Below are positions 1 through 5,053 of a stretch of 5,053 nt of DNA, piece after piece. The notes below the pieces were generated by a model that ran no database searches, was not told the DNA's origin, and saw only the letters and a list, made by a program, of their open reading frames with translations. The translations under genes and the position numbers were made by a program. The stretch spans positions 1 through 5,053 of the forward strand of contig DEIA01000010.1 of the NCBI GenBank assembly GCA_002352225.1, read 5' to 3'. This DNA comes from Flammeovirgaceae bacterium UBA2786 (GTDB lineage: Bacteria > Bacteroidota > Bacteroidia > Cytophagales > Cyclobacteriaceae). Each line of letters opens with the position of its first letter. The first letter of the stretch is position 1.

Positions 1-18
1 GACTTTTGAGACAGCCTC
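1..18. mobile_element. Possible terminal inverted repeat of an insertion sequence (edge only)
   Basis: The first 18 bases read GACTTTTGAGACAGCCTC and are followed by a T run. From memory, the reverse complement (GAGGCTGTCTCAAAAGTC) resembles the outer ends of several transposable elements, including IS1182-like ones. If so, the element lies to the left of the window and the flank begins near base 19. No transposase, second end or target duplication is visible here. The alternative is part of a transcription terminator for the minus-strand gene that stops at base 43, but the only stem I can draw is GAG/CTC (3 bp), which is too weak. The family assignment is uncertain. Confidence 0.35.
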
Positions 19-42
19 TTTTTACATTCTCCTTACCATTTA

Positions 43-486
43 TTATTTCTTAAAGTACAGGCGGGTTATAAAAATACCCACACCGTCACTCTTTCCGGCA
101 TCGCTTTCTACTGCACTCGAAACAAAAACCAGGCTCCAGCCTTCCTTTACCATATCGTTAATCTTCGAAGAAATTACGGCATCATTAGAGGCTATGTTTT
201 GAAAATTGATACCTGCAATACTATAGAAATTCAGAAGTTTGGTTTCGCTAAAATTATCAATCTTGATATCCGAACGTTTAACATCACCCTGATCACTCTT
301 GCCACCATCGGTGCGTTCGGTAGTCAGGTCTTTGTGGTTAATGTCCTGCTTTTCTTCTATCATTCGGGACCGTCCCACGCCTGCAGGCACAATAGATTCT
401 ACCACGGTTACCACTTTAAATTCCTGCGCAAAAGCAACGGTAGCTGCAAAGCAAAGCATTGCACTTACAATAAATTTCAATTTCAT
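43..486 (-). CDS. Small exported protein of unknown function, with a DUF4177-like C-terminal motif
   Basis: I chose the ATG at 484-486, giving 147 residues, because it places a clean signal peptide at the N-terminus: MKLKF, a hydrophobic core at residues 5-18, and a type I cleavage site AFA|QE after residue 20. In-frame upstream ATGs at 513, 531 and 552 would bury this signal. There is no lipobox, so the mature protein of about 127 residues should be soluble in the periplasm or secreted. Residues 24-43 are hydrophobic then basic (VVTVVESIVPAG, GRSRM). Residues 44-78 are charged and probably flexible. The C-terminal part has SSKINDMVKEGWSLVFV (106-122) and ends ITRLYFKK. The pattern of an EGW motif followed by beta strands and a basic end recalls the small DUF4177 family; this is a resemblance by eye only. 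The protein has no catalytic signature and I assign no function. It is divergent from the phospho-sugar mutase gene (73-bp gap) and ends next to a possible insertion-sequence end. Confidence 0.8.
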   Translation of the reverse strand: MKLKFIVSAMLCFAATVAFAQEFKVVTVVESIVPAGVGRSRMIEEKQDINHKDLTTERTDGGKSDQGDVKRSDIKIDNFSETKLLNFYSIAGINFQNIASNDAVISSKINDMVKEGWSLVFVSSAVESDAGKSDGVGIFITRLYFKK

Positions 487-500
487 GAGCGAATAGATTT

Positions 501-508
501 TATATTTG
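501..508 (+). promoter_or_regulatory. Candidate Bacteroidota -7 promoter element for the phospho-sugar mutase gene
   Basis: TATATTTG matches the Bacteroidota -7 consensus TAnnTTTG exactly. The expected start of transcription is a few bases downstream (about 512-516), leaving a leader of roughly 45 nt before the ATG at 560. The -33 element is poor: TTTC at 475-478 (22-bp spacing) or 481-484 (16-bp spacing) is the nearest approach to TTTG. Those bases lie inside or at the start codon of the divergent minus-strand gene, so the two genes would share a very tight regulatory region. Confidence 0.45.
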
Positions 509-559
509 TTCTCCATAACGAAAGTTGCCATATAAAGTTTTAACCCTGGCATAAATACA

Positions 560-2287
560 ATGAATGAATTATTAAACCTGGCTTCTCAGCGGGCAAACAC
601 CTGGCTTCAGAGTAAAGCCATCGATGAATCAACCAAAGCCGAAGTTCGGAATATGTTGGATTTGGATAATCCTAAACTCCTGATAGACAGCTTTTACAAA
701 GACCTTGAGTTTGGAACCGGAGGGTTGCGCGGTATAATGGGTGTTGGCTCAAATTGTATGAATCGCTATACCGTTGGGGCCGCTACACAGGGCCTTGCCA
801 ACTACCTTAAAAAATCATGTGCAGGCAAAATAAAGGTGGCCATTGCGTATGATAGCCGTAACAACAGTGCCTACTTTGCCCGGGTTACAGCCGATGTTTT
901 TTCGGCCAACGGAATTGAAGCTCACTTGTTTCCTGAACTTCGCCCCACCCCACTTCTTTCTTTCGCCATCCGGTATTTAAAGTGCCAATCGGGCGTTGTT
1001 ATTACTGCTTCCCACAACCCAAAAGAATACAATGGCTATAAAGCCTATTGGCAAGATGGCGCTCAGCTGGTACCCCCGCACGATAAAAATGTAATTGAAG
1101 AGGTTAATGCTATTGGCGGGTTTGAAAATATAAAGTCCGAAGCGGATCCTTCTAAAATTAAAACCATAAGCAAAGAAGTAGAAGATGCCTATTACGCAGA
1201 AGTAAGCCGGCTAATCCCCAAAAAAGAAAGTATAAAACGACAGGCAGACATTTCATTGGTTTATTCAAGTATTCATGGTGCCGGCATTACCATGGTGCCG
1301 GAGTGCCTAAAGCGGCTTGGGTTTACCAATCTTAAAGTAGTAGAAGAACAACGCGAGCCAAATGGCGATTTTCCTACCGTACACTCACCCAATCCGGAAG
1401 AGCAATCGGCTATGGCACTAGCTTTAAAGAAAGCGAAAACTGAAAATGCAGAATTGGTAATGGCTACAGACCCCGATACCGATCGCGTAGGCATTGGCAT
1501 TAAAGATAATACAGGGGAATTTTTTCTATTAAACGGTAATCAGGCTTTTAGTCTAATGATGTGGTTTATTATGAAAAACCTATCTGAGGCCGATAGAAAG
1601 AATGGCTACATCGCAAAAACAATTGTAACCAGCGAATTGGTTGATTCAACTGCTAAAAAACTGGGCATTGATTGCTACAACACACTAACAGGGTTTAAAT
1701 ACATAGCAGAATTAATGGGCGCTATGGAAGGCAAGAAGAAATTTATTGCGGCTGGCGAAGAAAGCTATGGCTATATGGTGGGCGATTTTGTACGCGACAA
1801 AGATGCCGTTAGTGCTTGTGCATTTTTTGCCGCGCTGGCAGCAGCAGCAAAAGACGAAGGCCAAACCTTGTTTGGATGGCTTATTCAGATGTATACTGAT
1901 TTTGGGTTTTACAAAGAAGGCCTCATTAACGTGGTACGTAAAGGAGCGGAAGGTGAACAGCAAATTAAAGATATGATGTCGGCTTTTAGAAATACACCAC
2001 CAGTAGCTTTTAACAACAGCAAAGTAATACGTACACTCGACTATAAATCTGGTTTTGAGACAAATCTTATAACCGGAGAAACACAAGCGTTAACACTTCC
2101 TAAGTCCGATGTATTGCAATTCTATTTACAGGATGGAAGTAAGATTTCAGTTCGCCCATCTGGCACCGAGCCGAAAATTAAATTTTATATCAGTGTTAAC
2201 GCTCACTTAAAATCAAGGGAAGATTTTGAGGCTACAAGCGCTGAACTTGATTCAAAAATTAAAGCAATAGAAGCAGAGTTGGTATAA
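560..2287 (+). CDS. Phospho-sugar mutase (phosphoglucomutase/phosphomannomutase, alpha-D-phosphohexomutase superfamily)
   Basis: This enzyme should interconvert hexose 1-phosphate and 6-phosphate through a phosphoserine and a bisphosphate intermediate in the cytoplasm, linking glycolysis with nucleotide-sugar and polysaccharide synthesis. All the signatures of the superfamily are present in order: GTGGLRG at residues 52-58; the catalytic loop TASHNP at 149-154 with phosphoserine Ser151; the magnesium loop DPDTDR at 304-309 (Asp304, Asp306, Asp308); the sugar-specificity loop GEESYG at 399-404; and the phosphate-binding loop RPSGTEPK at 532-539. At 575 residues it is full length for the long bacterial subfamily that includes Bacillus PgcA (about 580), and is longer than the roughly 450-residue AlgC/GlmM type. 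The start at 560 has no Shine-Dalgarno sequence, which is normal in Bacteroidota. Substrate preference (glucose, mannose or pentose phosphate, as in the related PGM2 enzymes) cannot be settled from the motifs, so no symbol is given. The gene converges on the HTTM-like gene with only 3 bp between stop codons. Confidence 0.96.
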   Translation: MNELLNLASQRANTWLQSKAIDESTKAEVRNMLDLDNPKLLIDSFYKDLEFGTGGLRGIMGVGSNCMNRYTVGAATQGLANYLKKSCAGKIKVAIAYDSRNNSAYFARVTADVFSANGIEAHLFPELRPTPLLSFAIRYLKCQSGVVITASHNPKEYNGYKAYWQDGAQLVPPHDKNVIEEVNAIGGFENIKSEADPSKIKTISKEVEDAYYAEVSRLIPKKESIKRQADISLVYSSIHGAGITMVPECLKRLGFTNLKVVEEQREPNGDFPTVHSPNPEEQSAMALALKKAKTENAELVMATDPDTDRVGIGIKDNTGEFFLLNGNQAFSLMMWFIMKNLSEADRKNGYIAKTIVTSELVDSTAKKLGIDCYNTLTGFKYIAELMGAMEGKKKFIAAGEESYGYMVGDFVRDKDAVSACAFFAALAAAAKDEGQTLFGWLIQMYTDFGFYKEGLINVVRKGAEGEQQIKDMMSAFRNTPPVAFNNSKVIRTLDYKSGFETNLITGETQALTLPKSDVLQFYLQDGSKISVRPSGTEPKIKFYISVNAHLKSREDFEATSAELDSKIKAIEAELV

Positions 2288-2290
2288 TGC

Positions 2291-3154
2291 TTAACCGGTT
2301 ACTGATTCTGTTTTAAATAAACTGAAATCCGAATTACGCTTCTCTCCTACCGGCATGAAGATGGCGTACGAAATAATCATGAGGAGCCCAAAGTCCAGTA
2401 AGCCTAAAAAAACAATTATTACTAAATGAAACAGTATTCCTATAAGCAGTATTTTTTTCCTAAGAGTTGGTAACCAGACCAAAACCGGGAAAGCAAGTTC
2501 AAACACGATTATAAGCCAGGCTATAAAAACAGCGCTACCGTTGCTTAAGGTTACTGAGAAAACCGGGTTTGAAAAAAAGTCAAGATTTGAAACAGAGAAA
2601 ACTGAAGCACCCGTTCGCCAGGATGGTGTAATTAATTTATCATAGCCGGAAAGAAAATAGATCAGGGCAATTTCCAGTTTAACTAACAACACACAAAAGG
2701 CTGAAATAAATTTTTGATAATCCGGAGCCTGCCTTCCGTTAAGTCTCGGGAAAACCGGAATCAGTATAGCCATCAGCAGAAACAGATTTAGAACCAAATC
2801 GGACCCATTCAATACCGGAATTAAAAGTTTACTAAGCGATATCGATATCCAAAAAATTATACTTGCCAGTATATAGTTTAAGCGCATAAAGACAGCCATA
2901 CCTGTAATGAGCAAGGAAGCTATCATAAATATGGGCGCGCTTAATTTTAATACATGAAGGGGTGCAAACAGTAAATTACCCCAGCCACTTACGTTAACTG
3001 ATGCATAGCTCAACACCGTGCTTATCAAAGGCCAACTTGCTAAAATCTTCAGAAATAGAAACAGATAGAGTCCTCTGCAAAATAGCTCCACGCCAAAATG
3101 CTCCGTTGATAATCTTTCCCTAATCTTATTTCGTAGTATTCTTAATGCAGACAT
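2291..3154 (-). CDS. Polytopic membrane protein resembling the HTTM/vitamin K-dependent gamma-carboxylase-like family
   Basis: The 287-residue protein is strongly hydrophobic, with about seven or eight likely membrane segments: roughly 24-46, 72-90, 94-113, 119-135, 150-168, 207-228 and a long stretch 234-268 that may be two helices. The best family clue is YFLSGYDKLITPSW at 166-179. It resembles the YF.AG..KL...W motif of HTTM proteins and of vertebrate gamma-glutamyl carboxylase, where the aligned lysine is the reported catalytic base; here it would be Lys173. A late LFHLVIIVFL segment (241-250) followed by YAIFMP (263-268) also fits the HTTM pattern. The protein lacks the large C-terminal domain of the animal enzyme, as bacterial HTTM proteins commonly do, so carboxylase activity should not be assumed. 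The DoxX-like superfamily is an alternative. The start codon lies inside the upstream gene (13-bp overlap), implying translational coupling. The protein probably sits in the inner membrane and its function is unknown. Confidence 0.85.
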   Translation of the reverse strand: MSALRILRNKIRERLSTEHFGVELFCRGLYLFLFLKILASWPLISTVLSYASVNVSGWGNLLFAPLHVLKLSAPIFMIASLLITGMAVFMRLNYILASIIFWISISLSKLLIPVLNGSDLVLNLFLLMAILIPVFPRLNGRQAPDYQKFISAFCVLLVKLEIALIYFLSGYDKLITPSWRTGASVFSVSNLDFFSNPVFSVTLSNGSAVFIAWLIIVFELAFPVLVWLPTLRKKILLIGILFHLVIIVFLGLLDFGLLMIISYAIFMPVGEKRNSDFSLFKTESVTG

Positions 3155-3651
3155 GATCTTGTGATAGCGTACAACGTATCCGTTTTTATTTTAAAATCTG
3201 ATACCTCTTTAACAGTAAAACTAAACTTAACCGAGTCGGCCTCTTTCGGAACATAAAGATCGACAAAGTATTTAGTCAATGTCTGTAGCTGTTCGTTTGC
3301 TACCGAATCGGGGTTCTTATATTTTGCAGATACATACTGATAATAGAAATAGCGATCGAGCCGTGCCCGGTACATGTTAGTAACATTGCCCGTATTTAAA
3401 AAAGCATGATAATTTTGCAGTGCAGGTTGGTATTTTTCAGACCAGGTTCCTTTATGCCGATACGATACAAGTAACGAGTACGTTTGTGTTATTCTGTCCT
3501 CGGTAAAGAACGGGCCCGGTAACAAATATTTACGAAATACTGTTGTTACGTAACCCGCCTTAAAAGAAGGCATCAAAATCAGAAATAAAGAGAACAACAC
3601 ATAGAAAACGAGAAGCAAAGCGGCTGTTCTTTTAAATTTCAACAACTTCAT
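3142..3651 (-). CDS. Small single-pass membrane-anchored protein of unknown function, partner of the HTTM-like gene
   Basis: The 169-residue protein starts MKLLKFKR, followed by one hydrophobic segment at about residues 9-28 (leucine, valine and phenylalanine rich). It has no lipobox and no convincing cleavage site, so it is likely an N-terminal anchor with the remaining ~140 residues on the periplasmic side. Right after the anchor comes FRKYLLPGPFFTEDRI (39-54). The middle part is aromatic and basic (YRARLDRYFYYQYVSAKY, 94-111), and residues 127-163 alternate hydrophobic and charged residues as in beta strands. I do not recognise a named family. The stop codon overlaps the start of the HTTM-like gene by 13 bp, so the two are almost certainly co-translated and may form a complex. 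Small membrane-anchored proteins are found next to HTTM genes in other bacteria, to my recollection, but I cannot show homology. The gene is divergent from mtaB with 47 bp between start codons. No clear promoter for it was seen in that gap. Confidence 0.85.
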   Translation of the reverse strand: MKLLKFKRTAALLLVFYVLFSLFLILMPSFKAGYVTTVFRKYLLPGPFFTEDRITQTYSLLVSYRHKGTWSEKYQPALQNYHAFLNTGNVTNMYRARLDRYFYYQYVSAKYKNPDSVANEQLQTLTKYFVDLYVPKEADSVKFSFTVKEVSDFKIKTDTLYAITRSCLH

Positions 3652-3660
3652 AAACAGAGA

Positions 3661-3690
3661 TTTAAAGAGCCGGGCTATCTATTATCTTTG
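3661..3690 (+). promoter_or_regulatory. Candidate Bacteroidota promoter for mtaB with almost no leader
   Basis: TATCTTTG at 3683-3690 is an exact match to the Bacteroidota -7 consensus TAnnTTTG, and is followed by CA as is common for such promoters. A one-mismatch -33 element, TTTA at 3661-3664, lies 18 bp upstream. Transcription would start roughly at 3694-3699, while the ATG is at 3699-3701, so the mtaB message would have a leader of zero to a few bases. The 47-bp gap is shared with the divergent minus-strand gene. Confidence 0.6.
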
Positions 3691-3698
3691 CACAAAAT

Positions 3699-5021
3699 AT
3701 GAAGAAAGTAGCATTCTATACGCTAGGCTGTAAGCTCAACTATTCAGAAACTTCCACTATTTCGCGCAAAATGGAAGATGCGGGTTATAAAAAAGTTGAA
3801 TTTACCGAACAACCTGATATTTTCATTATTAATACCTGTTCGGTTACTGAAAATGCAGATAAGAAATGCCACAAAGTGGTACGGGAAGCACGCGCCATTT
3901 CACCCAATGCTTATGTGGCTATAATCGGGTGTTATGCCCAGCTTAAGCCAAAAGAAATATCTGAAATTCCCGGTGTTGATGCCGTGTTAGGCGCAGCTGA
4001 AAAATTTCGCCTGGTAGAATTATTAGATGGTTTTATAAGACCCGAAGCACCCAGGGTTATTGCCTCATCTATTGAAACTGCTAATACTTTTAATACTTCC
4101 TTCTCGTTGCACGATCGCACCCGAACATTTCTTAAAGTACAGGATGGGTGCGATTACTCCTGTTCGTTTTGCACCATTCCGCTGGCCCGTGGTTCAAGCC
4201 GCAGCGATACAATTCCTAATATTGTAGCGCAGGCAAAAAAAATCATAACAACGGGAGTAAAAGAAATTGTACTTACCGGAGTAAATACGGGAGATTTTGG
4301 CTTGCGCGATGGCGAGCGTAAAGACAAATTCATTGACCTGATCAGGGCTCTGGATGAAGTAGATGGAATCGACCGGCTTCGGATTTCATCTATAGAACCT
4401 AACCTGTTAACAGACGAAATAATTGAGTTTGTGGCTCAATCTCAAAAATTTGTTCCCCATTTTCACATCCCTTTGCAATCCGGTTCCAATGCAATTTTAA
4501 AATCAATGCGCAGGCGTTATCAGCGCGAATTGTATGCCAGCCGCGTAGCTAAAATAAAATCTGTAATTCCAAACTGTTGTATTGGTGTAGATGTAATTGT
4601 GGGCTTTCCGGGCGAAACGGATGAACACTTTTTAGAAACCTACCGGTTTTTGAACGAACTTAATATTTCTTACCTGCACGTATTTACCTACTCTGAAAGA
4701 GAGAAAACAGTTGCAACTGAATTACCGGGAGTAGTGCCCCAGAAGGTACGTAACGAGCGTTCCCGCATGTTACACATCTTGTCCGATAAAAAACGAAGGG
4801 CCTTCTATGAAGAAAACCTTGGTAAACAATTTAAGGTTTTGTTTGAAAACGATGTTGAAGACGGGCTTATGCACGGCTTTACCGAAAACTACATTCGCGT
4901 AGCTGCAAAATTCGATCCGCTGCTGATCAATGAGACTAAATCAGTAGTGTTATCTGGAATCAACTCAAAAGGACATGCCGAAGTAATAGAAACGGAGGAA
5001 GTATTCCATCATCCACATTAA
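3699..5021 (+). CDS. mtaB: tRNA (N6-threonylcarbamoyladenosine(37)-C2)-methylthiotransferase MtaB
   Basis: MtaB converts t6A at position 37 of ANN-decoding tRNAs to ms2t6A, using two iron-sulfur clusters and S-adenosylmethionine; the modification steadies codon reading. The 440-residue protein has the full methylthiotransferase layout. The N-terminal UPF0004 domain carries the three auxiliary-cluster cysteines: Cys11 (TLGCKLNYSE), Cys47 (INTCSVT) and Cys78 (IIGCYAQ). The radical-SAM core has CDYSCSFC at 151-158 (Cys151, Cys155, Cys158), then LTGVNTGDFG (192-201), RISSIEP (228-234), HIPLQSGSN (256-264) and VGFPGETDEHF (301-311). A C-terminal TRAM-like RNA-binding region spans about 370-432. 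The opening TLGCKLNYSET and the length separate it from MiaB (which acts on i6A) and RimO (which acts on ribosomal protein S12). The start is set by the conserved N-terminus and there is no Shine-Dalgarno sequence, as expected in Bacteroidota. The stop codon interlocks with that of a convergent minus-strand gene. Confidence 0.97.
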   Translation: MKKVAFYTLGCKLNYSETSTISRKMEDAGYKKVEFTEQPDIFIINTCSVTENADKKCHKVVREARAISPNAYVAIIGCYAQLKPKEISEIPGVDAVLGAAEKFRLVELLDGFIRPEAPRVIASSIETANTFNTSFSLHDRTRTFLKVQDGCDYSCSFCTIPLARGSSRSDTIPNIVAQAKKIITTGVKEIVLTGVNTGDFGLRDGERKDKFIDLIRALDEVDGIDRLRISSIEPNLLTDEIIEFVAQSQKFVPHFHIPLQSGSNAILKSMRRRYQRELYASRVAKIKSVIPNCCIGVDVIVGFPGETDEHFLETYRFLNELNISYLHVFTYSEREKTVATELPGVVPQKVRNERSRMLHILSDKKRRAFYEENLGKQFKVLFENDVEDGLMHGFTENYIRVAAKFDPLLINETKSVVLSGINSKGHAEVIETEEVFHHPH

Positions 5022-5053
5022 ACCATCCGGCCATCTTTAATTTCCAGTTTCCG
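5018..5053 (-). CDS. C-terminal end of a minus-strand gene cut by the window edge, possibly an ABC-transporter ATPase
   Basis: Read on the minus strand, the last 36 bases give an open frame RKLEIKDGRMV followed by TAA (5020-5018). The pattern of a charged or hydrophobic stretch, then DGR and a hydrophobic residue before the stop, is typical of the C-terminus of ABC-transporter ATP-binding proteins (for example LolD/MacB-like ones ending in a DGRIV form). Only 11 residues are visible, so both the reality of the gene and its family are inferred. The start and all nucleotide-binding motifs would lie beyond the right edge. It is convergent with mtaB and overlaps it by 4 bp. Confidence 0.5.
   Translation of the reverse strand, partial: RKLEIKDGRMV

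Noticed and set aside
199..543. Plus-strand open frame of 114 codons opposite the exported-protein gene
   Set aside because: It is antisense to a frame with a clear signal peptide, its composition is His, Phe and Cys rich as in shadow frames, and it resembles no protein I know.
487..552. Longer N-terminus for the exported protein, starting at 513, 531 or 552
   Set aside because: These starts would place 9 to 22 extra residues ahead of a well-formed signal peptide, and the longest would overlap most of the intergenic region holding the divergent promoter.
1712..2086. Minus-strand open frame of 124 codons inside the phospho-sugar mutase gene
   Set aside because: It lies wholly within a gene whose family motifs are intact, and its translation is Cys, Phe and His rich with no recognisable features.
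2292..2301. TAACCGGTTA as a bidirectional terminator hairpin
   Set aside because: The palindrome has no loop. Folding with a minimal loop leaves only three base pairs and there is no flanking U run, so it is not a convincing intrinsic terminator.
2486..2820. Recurring AACCGG/ACCGGA words in the HTTM-like gene as a possible repeat array
   Set aside because: The copies are irregularly spaced, have differing flanks, and are explained by in-frame codons of a coding region.
3693..3699. TATTTTG on the minus strand as the promoter of the HTTM-like operon
   Set aside because: It is one base short of the TAnnTTTG consensus and no -33 element lies at a suitable distance, so it was not listed as a feature.

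Overview
The window looks like chromosomal DNA from a Bacteroidota bacterium, probably of the Cytophagales type. The grounds are moderately AT-rich base use, start codons without a Shine-Dalgarno sequence, exact matches to the Bacteroidota -7 promoter element (TAnnTTTG) in front of both plus-strand genes, and the style of the MtaB and phospho-sugar mutase proteins. The lineage call is inference from these features; no search was run.

Layout from left to right. Bases 1-18 resemble the terminal inverted repeat of an insertion sequence whose body would lie outside the window. Next is a small exported protein of unknown function on the minus strand (43-486). Divergent from it is a complete phospho-sugar mutase (phosphoglucomutase/phosphomannomutase superfamily) on the plus strand (560-2287). 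It runs head-on, with a 3-bp gap, into a two-gene minus-strand unit. The first gene of that unit (3142-3651) encodes a small membrane-anchored protein of unknown function. The second (2291-3154), overlapping it by 13 bp, encodes a polytopic membrane protein resembling the HTTM/vitamin K-dependent gamma-carboxylase family. Divergent from this pair, after a 47-bp gap, is mtaB (3699-5021), the radical-SAM tRNA methylthiotransferase that makes ms2t6A37. At the right edge, the last 11 codons of a minus-strand gene, possibly an ABC-transporter ATPase, end so that their stop codon interlocks with that of mtaB.

The region is compact: there is no gene-free stretch over 75 bp, and no RNA gene, CRISPR array or complete mobile element was seen. 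The phospho-sugar mutase and MtaB are housekeeping enzymes and need not act together. The only pair whose arrangement suggests a joint function is the HTTM-like protein and its overlapping membrane-anchored partner. That pair is the best candidate here for a poorly described system, although HTTM-like genes themselves are widespread.
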